DNA of 64,000 bases, from positions 558,001-622,000 of the forward strand of contig JACJZS010000002.1 in assembly GCA_020635515.1 (NCBI GenBank), written 5' to 3'. This document shows, one piece after another, positions 33,217-41,850 of this stretch (its first letter is position 1; every line of letters starts with the position of its first letter). The position numbers were made by a program, and so were the translations under genes. The notes under the pieces are model-generated. The model was given only the letters and a program-made list of their open reading frames with translations, was not told the origin of the DNA and searched no databases. Source of the DNA: Flavobacteriales bacterium (GTDB lineage Bacteria; Bacteroidota; Bacteroidia; Flavobacteriales; Weeksellaceae).

Positions 33217-34563
33217 GTGGAGGATTTTAATACAAATAAACTGGTAGAGCGATTTGAACATTGTCTAGAATCTAGAAAAATGTCTTTTTTTGATGCGGAA
33301 GAGTTTGAAGACATCATTCTTTACTATTTAGATATATACGATTTAGAATATGCAGAACGAGCGTTAAAAGAAGCATACAAACAATATCCTAATAATCTTG
33401 ATTTAAAAACACGTGAGTTGGAATTTCAACTTGTAAACAATAAACTTAAGCGTTCGTATGATTTAATTCAAGAACTTACTAGTTATAACATTGAAAACCT
33501 AGATTTCTATTTATGTCAAGCACACTATTGGTCACTTCGAAAATTTCATAAAAAAGCAATCTTTTTCTATAAAAAATCATTAGAATTTGACGAAGAACAC
33601 GATTTTATATATAATTCTATAGGAAATGAATATTTTGACTTAAAAGATTATTCCAACGCTTTGGATAACTACATAAAAGCGTTAGAATATTTCCCTGAAG
33701 ATGAATTTGCATTTTTCAGCATTATAGATTGCTACGACTATCTACACAAACCTAAAGACGCAATAAGGTTTGTTTTAGACTATATTGATAAAAATCCGTA
33801 TAACGAAACTGCATGGTATACCTTGGGACAGTTGTATGAAGAAGATGATAACTACCTAAAAGCATTAGAAGCGTTTGACTACGTAATAGTTATAAACCCT
33901 AAAAGCATATATGGATACATGCAAAAAGCCTCATGTTTTGAAAAACTAAAAAAATGGAAATACGCAATAGATACCTATAGCGAGTCACTAGAATATGATG
34001 ACACGCCTGCATATACTTACTATAAAATAGGGCAGTGTTACCTCAAAGTCAAACAAAGAAATCAAGCATTTAAGGCGTTTGTTAATTCCATTCATTCCGA
34101 TCCTCAATTTGAAAAATCATGGTATGCTATTGCTCTCTTTTATGAAGAAACAACTAATTACGAGGAAGCTCTCTTTTTTGGACAAGAAGCCTTAAAAATT
34201 GACTCTAAAAACACTCAATACTTAAAGAAAGTTGCTTATTTTGAAATCATACTTGGCAAATACGAAGAAGCTACTACACGACTCAAAGACCTAACTTTAC
34301 TGGAACCTTTTAATTATCCTAATTGGATTGCTTATTTAGAAACGTTAACAACAATAGGAGAATATGAAGAAGTTCTAAAAAACAGCAAAAAAGCTCTTCA
34401 AATTCACGATAAATCAGAATTATATTACATTATATCTAATAGTTATTTCCAACTAAAAAAAGATACCGACGGAAAAAAGATGCTCTCTTTAGCTATTAAA
34501 AAAGATAGCTCTATACTTAATGAATACTTAAAAACATTCCCTATTTTACAAAGGTATGTGTAA
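33217..34563 (+). CDS. Cytoplasmic tetratricopeptide repeat protein
   Basis: A 448-residue protein built almost wholly of TPR units; at least eight can be read, for example FIYNSIGNEYFDLKDYSNAL, TAWYTLGQLYEEDDNYLKAL and SWYAIALFYEETTNYEEAL. There is no signal peptide. The start is GTG at 33217 (VEDFNTNKLVERFEHCLES with Met inserted), since no ATG precedes the first repeat in frame. Such proteins occur in nearly all Bacteroidota, often near translation or division genes, as scaffolds. Neighbours on both sides are divergent or convergent, so it stands alone. A weak TACCTTTA at 33183 may be its -7 element. Confidence 0.85.
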   Translation: MEDFNTNKLVERFEHCLESRKMSFFDAEEFEDIILYYLDIYDLEYAERALKEAYKQYPNNLDLKTRELEFQLVNNKLKRSYDLIQELTSYNIENLDFYLCQAHYWSLRKFHKKAIFFYKKSLEFDEEHDFIYNSIGNEYFDLKDYSNALDNYIKALEYFPEDEFAFFSIIDCYDYLHKPKDAIRFVLDYIDKNPYNETAWYTLGQLYEEDDNYLKALEAFDYVIVINPKSIYGYMQKASCFEKLKKWKYAIDTYSESLEYDDTPAYTYYKIGQCYLKVKQRNQAFKAFVNSIHSDPQFEKSWYAIALFYEETTNYEEALFFGQEALKIDSKNTQYLKKVAYFEIILGKYEEATTRLKDLTLLEPFNYPNWIAYLETLTTIGEYEEVLKNSKKALQIHDKSELYYIISNSYFQLKKDTDGKKMLSLAIKKDSSILNEYLKTFPILQRYV

Positions 34564-34589
34564 AGTAAAAATGCACCTTGATTTATCTT

Positions 34590-35552
34590 TTAATTTTGCA
34601 CCTTAAAAATACTATAAATAGGAAAATGATCACTGTATCCACCAAGGTATCGTGTTCCTGCGTAGGTTCTAAAAGGTTGTCCAAGATACTTGTGGGAAAA
34701 CTCTTGCAAGTAATAAGGCGAAAATACTTTTGAATAATGATACTCAAAAGCAGGATTCTCTAATAAATTTTTAGATAAAATAAGTTGATCAAAAAGATTG
34801 CCTTGATGTTTATAGAAAAGACTGTACTTTTTTTGTTCAAGCAATAATTCAAATGGATTGTATAATTGATTATCTTTAATATAGTCTGGATTGGGAGTTG
34901 TATTTAACTCTTTTCGCAGGCTTTCTACATTTGGATTTTCATTAAAATCACCAAATATTATAATGTTAGGATTTCCATATTTATCATAAAGTTCATCGGA
35001 TAGTTCTCGTACTTTTTGTATTATCTTTATTCTATTAAACAAATTAATATCATTGTCGCGTTTGGAAGGCAAATGAATGGTAAAAAAATGAATAATTTCA
35101 TTTTTTATTTTTGTTTTACAATATAAAATATCTCTAGAATAATCTTTTTTTCCTTCTTGCGTAAACAAAGGAACAGTATAGGTTTTAGAAGAAAGCAAGT
35201 CTACGTATTTTTCTTGGTATAAGAACGCAACATCAATCCCTCTTTCATCTTGTGATTCATAGTGAGAAAATCTGTAATTAAATGGAAGAATTTCTTTTTG
35301 TTTAATTAAATCTTTGAGTACTTTATCGTTTTCTACTTCGGCAAGACCAATAACAATAGGAGCTTTTCCTGTTTCTTCTTTTCCAATTTCAGAAAGAACC
35401 TTTGCTATTTTACTTAATTTTAATTCGTATCGATCTTTATTCCAACGTTTTGGCGAATATGCGAGAAAATCATCATCTGCTTTTCTTTTGTTATCATATA
35501 TATCAAAAAGATTTTCTACATTATAAAAAGCAATACACAGCGAATTATCCAT
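34590..35552 (-). CDS. Endonuclease/exonuclease/phosphatase (EEP) family protein
   Basis: A 320-residue protein of the DNase I-like EEP fold. Motifs in order are LCIAFYNVENLFDIYD (metal-binding Asn and Glu), IVIGLAEVENDKVL (catalytic Glu), FFTIHLPSKRDNDI, IIIFGDFNENPNVESL (GDFN motif), and YSDHFPIYSIF with the catalytic SDH at the end. All metal-ligand positions look present. No signal peptide is seen, so it probably acts in the cytoplasm on nucleic acid or phosphoesters. The substrate cannot be told. It has its own promoter at 35607-35639. Confidence 0.9.
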   Translation of the reverse strand: MDNSLCIAFYNVENLFDIYDNKRKADDDFLAYSPKRWNKDRYELKLSKIAKVLSEIGKEETGKAPIVIGLAEVENDKVLKDLIKQKEILPFNYRFSHYESQDERGIDVAFLYQEKYVDLLSSKTYTVPLFTQEGKKDYSRDILYCKTKIKNEIIHFFTIHLPSKRDNDINLFNRIKIIQKVRELSDELYDKYGNPNIIIFGDFNENPNVESLRKELNTTPNPDYIKDNQLYNPFELLLEQKKYSLFYKHQGNLFDQLILSKNLLENPAFEYHYSKVFSPYYLQEFSHKYLGQPFRTYAGTRYLGGYSDHFPIYSIFKVQN

Positions 35553-35606
35553 AGTGCGAAAATAATTTTTTTATAACTAAAAAAGAAATAATTGTAAAAT
35601 ATAAAG

Positions 35607-35639
35607 CAAACTTATGTATCCATAATTTTTAAATATCAA
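35607..35639 (-). promoter_or_regulatory. Promoter of the EEP gene
   Basis: On the minus strand TTG (35637-35639), 22 bases, TAAGTTTG (35607-35614), 54 bases before the ATG. Confidence 0.6.
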
Positions 35640-35668
35640 CAATGTGTTTTTTCAACACTAAGTATTTA

Positions 35669-35676
35669 TACCTTTG
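35669..35676 (+). promoter_or_regulatory. -7 element of the 65-codon gene
   Basis: TACCTTTG, 28 bases before the ATG at 35705. No TTG was found at the usual distance; a T-rich tract lies there instead. Confidence 0.5.
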
Positions 35677-35704
35677 TATCGTAAACTTGTAAAAGTGAAT
35701 TAAA

Positions 35705-35902
35705 ATGAAAACGAATTATTTATTAGAAATGTTTTATGAAGGATTAAGCAACTCAACATTTGGGCAAGCTTCATCTATGGGAATAGGAGTTTACTCTCCT
35801 ATGAGAAATGTACGTGCGACTAAAACATCTGTTAACGAGAATATAAAGTTTAATGACAGTAACTTTTTTAGTCGTTTCAAATTTGAATTAAAATTATCTT
35901 AA
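35705..35902 (+). CDS. Small protein of unknown function, single-gene unit
   Basis: A 65-residue protein with no hydrophobic segment. The centre reads NSTFGQASSMGIGVYSPMRN, followed by a basic stretch and an end rich in Phe and Lys (FFSRFKFELKL). It is very likely real: a -7 promoter element precedes it at 35669 and an intrinsic terminator follows at 35931, so the unit is complete and self-contained. I do not recognise the family. A regulator, a stress peptide or a small nucleic-acid binder are possible; none can be argued from motifs. Confidence 0.65.
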   Translation: MKTNYLLEMFYEGLSNSTFGQASSMGIGVYSPMRNVRATKTSVNENIKFNDSNFFSRFKFELKLS

Positions 35903-35930
35903 TACAAAAAGGGTTTAAAAGTGAATTTTT

Positions 35931-35964
35931 AAAACGTTTCAATGCAAATTGAAGCGTTTTTTTT
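35931..35964 (+). terminator. Terminator after the 65-codon gene
   Basis: Arms AAAACGTTTCAAT (35931-35943) and ATTGAAGCGTTTT (35948-35960) pair with one wobble and a 4-base loop; eight T end the signal at 35964. Confidence 0.88.
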
Positions 35965-35999
35965 GTTTGAATAACAATCTTTTTTGATTTCAGAAGACG

Positions 36000-36007
36000 T
36001 ATATTTG
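36000..36007 (+). promoter_or_regulatory. -7 element of the DegT aminotransferase gene
   Basis: TATATTTG, 16 bases before the ATG at 36024. The -33 element is unclear. Confidence 0.5.
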
Positions 36008-36023
36008 CACAAAACAAATTCAA

Positions 36024-37151
36024 ATGGACAAAATTCAGATGGTAGATTTGGTAAAACAGTACCAAGCTATAAAAAATGAAGTAAAAAACTCTATGGACGA
36101 AGTGTTAGAAAGTGCAATGTTCATTAATGGTCCACAGGTAAAAGATTTCCAAACAAATTTAGAAAACTATTTAAACGTAAAACACGTAATTCCTTGTGCA
36201 AATGGAACTGATGCTTTACAAATTGCTTTAATGACACTTGGATTAAACCCTGGAGATGAAATAATTACTGTTGATTTTACATTTGCCGCAACCGTTGAGG
36301 TAGTTCATTTACTGGGATTAAAATCTCGTTTTGTAGATGTAGATTATGATTCTTTTACCATGAATATTGATGCTATGAAAAAAGCATTAACTCCAAATAC
36401 CAAAGCTATAATTCCTGTTCACTTGTATGGACAATGCACAAATATGGAAGAAGTCCTCAATTTTGCAAAAGAAAACAACTTATATGTAATAGAAGATACT
36501 GCTCAAGCTATTGGTGCTGAATATACCTTTTCTGATGGAACAAAAGCAAAGGCAGGAACTATGGGAACTATGGGAACAACTTCGTTTTTCCCTTCTAAAA
36601 ATTTAGGTTGTTATGGAGATGGTGGAGCAATTTTTACCAATGACGACGACTTAGCATACAAAATGAGAGGAATTGTGAATCATGGAATGTATCAAAGATA
36701 TTATCATGACGAGGTAGGTGTAAATTCTCGCCTAGACTCATTACAAGCTGTGGTTTTAAACGCAAAACTTAAACAATTAGATAATTACAATCAACAAAGA
36801 AAAAATGCTGCGGATTATTATGATGATAAATTTAAAAACCATTCTTCTATTCTCATTCCTAAAAGAGAAAAATATTCTACGCATGTTTTTCATCAATATA
36901 CACTAAGAATCACAAACGGAAAAAGAGATGAATTAAATACCTATTTAGCTAAAAAAGAAATCCCATCTATGATTTATTATCCTGTTCCGCTTAGAAAACA
37001 AAAAGCGTACGATACAGGAGATTATATTGATTCGGATTTCCCAAATACCAATAAACTAATAGATGAAGTAATTTCACTTCCGATGCATACCGAACTTTCG
37101 GTAGAGCAATTGGAATACATCACTTCAAATGTATTGGAGTTTTTCAAGTAA
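36024..37151 (+). CDS. DegT/DnrJ/EryC1/StrS family aminotransferase
   Basis: A 375-residue PLP enzyme of the sugar-aminotransferase family. Features are VIPCANGTDALQIALMTLGL (cofactor phosphate site), VIEDTAQAIGAEY and the PLP lysine in TTSFFPSKNLGCYGDGGA, then GVNSRLDSLQAVVLNAKL. It would transfer an amino group to a keto-sugar nucleotide for surface glycan or LPS synthesis. In this window no sugar-biosynthesis operon surrounds it; it precedes DUF3098 and uppP, which suggests a general envelope role. Length and start are normal. The precise substrate is unknown. Confidence 0.9.
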   Translation: MDKIQMVDLVKQYQAIKNEVKNSMDEVLESAMFINGPQVKDFQTNLENYLNVKHVIPCANGTDALQIALMTLGLNPGDEIITVDFTFAATVEVVHLLGLKSRFVDVDYDSFTMNIDAMKKALTPNTKAIIPVHLYGQCTNMEEVLNFAKENNLYVIEDTAQAIGAEYTFSDGTKAKAGTMGTMGTTSFFPSKNLGCYGDGGAIFTNDDDLAYKMRGIVNHGMYQRYYHDEVGVNSRLDSLQAVVLNAKLKQLDNYNQQRKNAADYYDDKFKNHSSILIPKREKYSTHVFHQYTLRITNGKRDELNTYLAKKEIPSMIYYPVPLRKQKAYDTGDYIDSDFPNTNKLIDEVISLPMHTELSVEQLEYITSNVLEFFK

Positions 37152-37193
37152 AGCCGTAAAATAGTTGTTATATTTGCTGAGTGAATTAAAGTT

Positions 37194-37463
37194 ATGGAAA
37201 AAGAAAAAAATAAAGAATTCCCGTTTGTTTTTAGTAAAAAAAATTATCAGTTCATGGTTGTAGGAATCTTAGTAATTGCTCTTGGATTTTTGTTAATGAT
37301 GGGACATGATGCAAACACATTACCAGATGGAAAATTTGACGCAAACTATTGGAATGAAGGTATATTCTCATTTCGAAGAATACGCCTTGCTCCTTTTTTA
37401 GTTCTTGCTGGTTTTGTAATCGAGATATACGCAATTTTTTATAAAGATAAATCTAATGGATAG
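37194..37463 (+). CDS. DUF3098 membrane protein
   Basis: An 89-residue protein with two hydrophobic segments (about 20-36 and 63-82) around a loop with NYWNEGIFSFRRIRLAP. This is the DUF3098 layout found next to ftsX or uppP across Flavobacteriales. Its stop overlaps the uppP start by 8 bases, so the two are coupled. A TATATTTG element lies at 37169-37176, 17 bases before the ATG. The function is unknown; the conserved link to uppP suggests a part in cell-wall lipid recycling or division. Confidence 0.82.
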   Translation: MEKEKNKEFPFVFSKKNYQFMVVGILVIALGFLLMMGHDANTLPDGKFDANYWNEGIFSFRRIRLAPFLVLAGFVIEIYAIFYKDKSNG

Positions 37464-38271
37464 TTTTCAGGCAATTTGGATTGCAATTATAGAAGGTTTA
37501 ACGGAATTTCTTCCTGTTTCCTCTACGGCACACATGATTTTCACAAGTACATTATTTGGTATTCAAGAGAATGAATTCGTAAAAATGTATGAAGTTTCTA
37601 TACAGTTTGGAGCAATATTAGCTGTAGTTGTTTTATACTGGAAAAAGTTTTTCAATTTCGAAAATTTTAATTTTTATAAAAAATTAGCTTTTGCTGTTAT
37701 TCCTGCTTTAATCCTAGGGAAACTATTTGATGACAAAATAGAATCTGTAATGGGACAAACAGAAGTGATTGCTATTGTTTTAATTCTAGGAGGAATAATT
37801 CTTTTATTTATAGATAATTATTTTAAAAATCCTGTGATACACGAAGAGAAAGATTTAAGCATAAAAAAAGCGGTAACGATTGGTTTTTGGCAATGTTTGG
37901 CGATGATGCCTGGGACATCTCGTTCAGCTGCATCTATAATTGGAGGAATGCAACAAGGATTAAGTAGAAGTTTAGCTGCGGAATTTTCATTTTTTCTTGC
38001 AGTTCCTACCATGTTAGCAGTTACCTGTTATTCTCTTTTCTTAAAAGATTGGAACTATGAAGGACAAGAACAGAAAGGGTTTGAAATGATATTTTCTTCG
38101 TCTGATAATATTCTTAATTTCTTAGCTGGAAATGTAATTGCATTCGTAGTTGCAATAATTGCAATTAAGTTTTTTATAGGAATCCTAAAACGCTTTGGAT
38201 TTAAAATTTGGGGATATTATAGAATTATTTTAGGGATAGCGATGCTTGTGTATCTATATGTAAGCAAATAA
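37456..38271 (+). CDS. uppP: Undecaprenyl-diphosphatase
   Basis: A 271-residue integral membrane phosphatase (BacA family) that recycles undecaprenyl diphosphate for peptidoglycan and LPS. The two family motifs are present: IIEGLTEFLPVSSTAHMIF (E-rich motif) at about residues 12-30 and MPGTSRSAASIIGGM (PGxSRSxxT-like motif) at about residues 152-166. About eight hydrophobic helices complete the fold. It overlaps DUF3098 by 8 bases. Length is typical. Confidence 0.95.
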   Translation: MDSFQAIWIAIIEGLTEFLPVSSTAHMIFTSTLFGIQENEFVKMYEVSIQFGAILAVVVLYWKKFFNFENFNFYKKLAFAVIPALILGKLFDDKIESVMGQTEVIAIVLILGGIILLFIDNYFKNPVIHEEKDLSIKKAVTIGFWQCLAMMPGTSRSAASIIGGMQQGLSRSLAAEFSFFLAVPTMLAVTCYSLFLKDWNYEGQEQKGFEMIFSSSDNILNFLAGNVIAFVVAIIAIKFFIGILKRFGFKIWGYYRIILGIAMLVYLYVSK

Positions 38272-38302
38272 AAGTATTTTGCTGTGAAATAAAGAGTTTT
38301 TT

Positions 38303-39124
38303 ATGTCTAGGATTATTACATTGATGTCGGACTTGGGAATAAAGGATTATGGAGTTTCTGTGTGGAAAGCAAGTTTGATTTCAAATGTACCTAATTGCCA
38401 AATTATAGATATTTCTCATCAAATAGATGCTTATAATGTCTTGGAAGCACATTATATTTTTCTGAATTCATATCAAGAATTTCCTCAAGGAACAATTCAT
38501 TTAATCGGAATTGATGCTGTTTACAAAAAAGACGCTCGTATACTGATAGTAAAAAAAGATGAAAGTTATTTTTTATCTATTGATAATGGATTATTCTCAC
38601 TTTTATTTTCTGATGGAACGTATGAATTTATGAAAGTACATTCATTAGAAAAACACGATTCTTTTATTCTTAAAAATTCGTTTACACATTTGGTAAAAAA
38701 AATCATAGAAGACAATGATTACATCAAAAACTTACCAGAAGTAGATTCTATTAAGGAATTAAAGCTTCCACAGGTTTTGTATAGAGAAGCAAATCAAACA
38801 TTGATAGGAAATGTTATTTATATTGATAATTTTGGGAATGCAATTACCAATATAAAAAGAGAAGATATTCAAGAGTATTTTGGGAATAAAAGAATTAGAA
38901 TTAATGCTAATTTTAGATTTATAACCAAAGTTTATGAATATTATGAAGAAATCGTTGAAAATGTAGAAGACAAATCACTCAGAAACGGAGAAATAATGGC
39001 ATTGTATAATGAAAATGATTATTTAGAAATTGCAATATATAAAAGTAATCCCAAAACTACAGGCGGAGCAGAATCTTTACTGGGACTAAAAACTGGAATT
39101 CAAATAAAAATAAACCTAGATTAG
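38303..39124 (+). CDS. SAM hydrolase / SAM-dependent halogenase family protein (DUF62)
   Basis: A 273-residue protein of the SAM hydroxide adenosyltransferase family, usually hydrolysing S-adenosylmethionine to adenosine and methionine with water. Motifs are ITLMSDLGIKDYGVSVWKAS at the N-terminus, IDISHQIDAYNVLEAHYIF, and IYIDNFGNAITNI where the family's Asp/Asn substrate contacts lie. True chlorinases and fluorinases are rare; hydrolase is the likelier role. It lies 31 bases after uppP and 2 bases before hemJ, so co-transcription is likely. Confidence 0.85.
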   Translation: MSRIITLMSDLGIKDYGVSVWKASLISNVPNCQIIDISHQIDAYNVLEAHYIFLNSYQEFPQGTIHLIGIDAVYKKDARILIVKKDESYFLSIDNGLFSLLFSDGTYEFMKVHSLEKHDSFILKNSFTHLVKKIIEDNDYIKNLPEVDSIKELKLPQVLYREANQTLIGNVIYIDNFGNAITNIKREDIQEYFGNKRIRINANFRFITKVYEYYEEIVENVEDKSLRNGEIMALYNENDYLEIAIYKSNPKTTGGAESLLGLKTGIQIKINLD

Positions 39125-39126
39125 AA

Positions 39127-39663
39127 ATGGAATATTCGGTACTCAAATCAATTCACATTATTTTTATGGTAAGTTATTTTGCAGGAATATTTTACTTAGT
39201 TCGTTTGTTTGTATACCACGTAGATGCAGAAGCAAAAGATGAGGTAGAGCGAAAAATTCTTCAAAAGCAATATGTATATATGATTCGTCGCTTATGGAAT
39301 ATTATTGTTGTTCCTGGAGGAGTTTTAATGTTAATTTTTGGAGTTTGGATACTAATTTTACGGCCTTGGTTATTTCAAGAAGCTTGGTTTCATGTGAAGC
39401 TTACGTTTTTATTGTTTTTATTAGGATTTCATCTTTGGAGTTGGAGAAAAATTAAACAAATTAAACAAGGAACTAATAAAGACAGTTCGGTAAAGTTGAG
39501 AATGATGAATGAAGTTGCCACTTTTCTTCTTTTTGCAATTGTATTTGCCGTAATTTTAAAAGGACTTTTCATTGAAAACTGGTTGTTGTTATTATTGTCT
39601 TTCCTTGGGTTGATTCTAGGAATTTCATTGATTGTAAAACTTGTAAATAAAAATAAAAGATGA
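39127..39663 (+). CDS. hemJ: Protoporphyrinogen IX oxidase HemJ-like membrane protein (CopD family)
   Basis: A 178-residue four-to-five-helix membrane protein. It starts LKSIHIIFMVSYFAGIFYLVRLFVYH, with the conserved His10 of HemJ, and continues with a WNIIVVPGGVLMLIFGVW helix and a helix carrying WFHVKLTFLLFLLGFH with the conserved Lys. HemJ oxidises protoporphyrinogen IX in heme synthesis. The stop overlaps the gldF start by 4 bases. It is somewhat longer at the C-terminus than minimal HemJ proteins; a plain CopD-like protein is the alternative. Confidence 0.8.
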   Translation: MEYSVLKSIHIIFMVSYFAGIFYLVRLFVYHVDAEAKDEVERKILQKQYVYMIRRLWNIIVVPGGVLMLIFGVWILILRPWLFQEAWFHVKLTFLLFLLGFHLWSWRKIKQIKQGTNKDSSVKLRMMNEVATFLLFAIVFAVILKGLFIENWLLLLLSFLGLILGISLIVKLVNKNKR

Positions 39664-40385
39664 TAGCTATACTAAAAAAAGAATTAAAACTGTACTTTGG
39701 GAATTTTCTTGCTTATTTGGTGGCAGGGATCTTTTGTGTATTATCTTCTTTGTATTTATTTTATTTTGAAAATGAATTTAATATTTTAGAAATAGGTGTG
39801 GTTTCTATGAGTCCTTTTTTTTACGTTGCACCTTGGTTTTTACTATTTTTAGTTCCTGCAATTACCATGAAAACAATTTCAGAAGAAAGAAGTCAAGGTA
39901 CATTGGAATGGATTTTTTCTAAACCAATTTCTTTATTATCCTTTATTTTAGGAAAATTCTTTTCGGTTCTCACCGTAATATTATTTTCTCTTTTATCTTC
40001 TTTAACTATTATTTATACACTAAATAAACTTTCTTTAGTTTCTGAAAGCATTGATTATGGAAGTATACTTTCAGGATATATAGGTCTTGTTTTATTGTGC
40101 TGTTGTTTTATTTCCATTGGAATTTTTGCATCATCAATCATGAAAAATCAGATATCTTCTTTTCTTTTAGGTGTTTTCCTATGTTTTATCTTGTATTTTG
40201 GATTGGAGCAGTTAGCTACATACAAATTCCTTGGTAGTTTTGATTATATTCTTCAGAACATCGGATTGTATTATTCCTATTCGAGTTTTGTAAAAGGAGT
40301 TGTTGGAATTAGAGAAGTGTCTTATCTAATTTTTATAACAATGTTATTACTGCTAATTTCAGAATTGGTAGTTAAGAGAAAATAG
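39660..40385 (+). CDS. gldF: Gliding motility ABC transporter permease GldF
   Basis: A 241-residue permease with six hydrophobic segments: IAILKKELKLYFGNFLAYLV at the start, the cytoplasmic loop AITMKTISEERSQGTLEWIF, and later TM pairs. In gliding Bacteroidota GldF works with GldG and the ATPase GldA. Normally gldG follows immediately; here gldF is followed by a terminator and tRNA-Asp on the other strand, and no gldG or gldA is in the window. A related ABC-2 permease of other function is the alternative, but the N-terminus and EERSQGTLEW motif are the GldF form. Confidence 0.8.
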   Translation: MIAILKKELKLYFGNFLAYLVAGIFCVLSSLYLFYFENEFNILEIGVVSMSPFFYVAPWFLLFLVPAITMKTISEERSQGTLEWIFSKPISLLSFILGKFFSVLTVILFSLLSSLTIIYTLNKLSLVSESIDYGSILSGYIGLVLLCCCFISIGIFASSIMKNQISSFLLGVFLCFILYFGLEQLATYKFLGSFDYILQNIGLYYSYSSFVKGVVGIREVSYLIFITMLLLLISELVVKRK

Positions 40386-40409
40386 AAACCAGTAAAAAAA
40401 ACGAAATAA

Positions 40410-40440
40410 AAAAAGTTCTTAGAAATTCTAAGAACTTTTT
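40410..40440. terminator. Bidirectional terminator between gldF and tRNA-Asp
   Basis: Perfect 15-bp arms AAAAAGTTCTTAGAA (40410-40424) and complement (40426-40440) around one base, with A/T tracts on both sides, serving gldF on plus and the tRNA on minus. Confidence 0.9.
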
Positions 40441-40441
40441 G

Positions 40442-40515
40442 CGACCCGGACGGGACTCGAACCCGCGACCACCTGCGTGACAGGCAGGTATTCTAACCAA
40501 CTGAACTACCGAGTC
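40442..40515 (-). tRNA. tRNA-Asp (GTC)
   Basis: The minus strand folds as a 74-base tRNA: acceptor GACTCGG paired with CCGGGTC, a D-loop AGTTCAGTTGGTTAGAA, anticodon stem-loop CCTGC-CTGTCAC-GCAGG with anticodon GTC, and T-arm GGGTTCGAGTCCC. The 3' CCA is not encoded. Confidence 0.97.
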
Positions 40516-40580
40516 ATTCATTTGGGTGTGCAAATATAAAAATTATTTTTGTATTACAAAAAAATATTTTTACTTTTTTT

Positions 40581-41843
40581 TTAAATCTGTTGATGATAAT
40601 TAAAATTCATTTGAGTTTCTTTCTCTTTGTATACACCTGAAATTAAATTTTCTCGTACGGCATCAAATGCTTTTAATGTAAGCTCTATATCTTCATCAGT
40701 ATGAACAGCTGTAGGAATCAAACGCAATATTATCATTCCTTTTGGAATAACAGGATAAGAAACTACACTACAGAATATAGAATATTTAGACCTTAAATCC
40801 TCTACCAGTAAGGTCGCCTCAATTGGACTTCCTTTTAAATATACTGGAGTAACGCATGTGTTTGTAGTTCCACAATCAAATCCATGCTCCCTTAGTCCTT
40901 TCTGTAGTTTTTCTACGTTTTCCCAAAGCTTGTTCTTTAGTTCTGGAGTTGTTTTAAGAAGTTCTAACCTTTTAATAGCTCCCATCACCATTGGCATTGG
41001 TAATGATTTTGCAAAAATTTGGGAACGCATATTGTACTTTAAGTATCTAATAATTTCCTTATCTCCTGCAAAAAAACCTCCTACACCTGCCATTGACTTA
41101 GCAAATGTAGCAAAGTATACGTCTATTTTATCTTGAACACCTTGTTCCTCTCCTGTCCCAGCACCTGTTTTACCTAAAGTACCAAATCCATGAGCATCAT
41201 CTACAAGTAATCTAAAGCTATACTTTTCTTTTAAATCGCATATTTCTTTTAACTTACCTTGCTCTCCTCGCATTCCAAAAACACCTTCAGTAATCACTAA
41301 AATCCCTCCACCTGTTTTTTCAGCAACTTTAGTTGCTCGCTGTAAGTTCTTTTCTAAACTCTCTATATTGTTATGCTGATACGTAAATCTTTTACCAAAA
41401 TGAAGTCTAACACCATCAACAATACACGCATGAGAATCTACATCATATACAATTACATCTTTTTTAGACACCAAAGAATCTATACAAGAAACCATTCCTT
41501 GATACCCAAAATTAAGTAAATAAGCAGACTCCTTTCCTACAAACTGAGCCAATTGATCTTCCAACAACAAATGCATATCGGTTGTCCCTGACATAGCTCT
41601 TGCTCCCATTGGATATGCTAATCCATATTTTTCGGTTGCTTCTGTATCTGCCTTCCTAACCTCTGGATGTTCTGCTAAACCAAGATAATTATTTATACTC
41701 CAACATATTACTTCTTTCCCCTTAAATTTCATTCTAGGTCCAATAGGTCCTTCTAACTTAGGAAATACATAATCCCCTTCTGCATAATCCGCAAACTGTC
41801 CCAAGGGACCTGGATTCTGTTTTACTCTTTCAAAAATATCCAT
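40581..41843 (-). CDS. Alpha-oxoamine synthase, probable cysteate fatty acyltransferase (capnine/sulfonolipid synthesis)
   Basis: A 420-residue class II PLP enzyme of the serine palmitoyltransferase/KBL family. Features are NNYLGLAEHPEVRKA, AMSGTTDMHLLLEDQLAQF, DVDSHACIVDGVRLHFG, LLVDDAHGFGTLGKTGAGTG and the PLP lysine in ATFAKSMAGVGGFFAG. It lies 7 bases behind a cysteine-synthase-like gene. In Flavobacterium this gene pair has been linked to capnine (sulfonolipid) formation: cysteate made by the synthase-like enzyme is condensed with a fatty acyl group by this enzyme. Capnine lipids are tied to gliding motility. The pairing is the main evidence; 2-amino-3-ketobutyrate CoA ligase is the alternative by sequence alone. 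Confidence 0.8.
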   Translation of the reverse strand: MDIFERVKQNPGPLGQFADYAEGDYVFPKLEGPIGPRMKFKGKEVICWSINNYLGLAEHPEVRKADTEATEKYGLAYPMGARAMSGTTDMHLLLEDQLAQFVGKESAYLLNFGYQGMVSCIDSLVSKKDVIVYDVDSHACIVDGVRLHFGKRFTYQHNNIESLEKNLQRATKVAEKTGGGILVITEGVFGMRGEQGKLKEICDLKEKYSFRLLVDDAHGFGTLGKTGAGTGEEQGVQDKIDVYFATFAKSMAGVGGFFAGDKEIIRYLKYNMRSQIFAKSLPMPMVMGAIKRLELLKTTPELKNKLWENVEKLQKGLREHGFDCGTTNTCVTPVYLKGSPIEATLLVEDLRSKYSIFCSVVSYPVIPKGMIILRLIPTAVHTDEDIELTLKAFDAVRENLISGVYKEKETQMNFNYHQQI

Positions 41844-41850
41844 GTAAAAT

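Noticed and set aside
40442..40515. tRNA-Asp as an integration site of a mobile element
   Set aside because: No partial copy of the tRNA 3' end was noticed nearby and the neighbours are conserved-type chromosomal genes.
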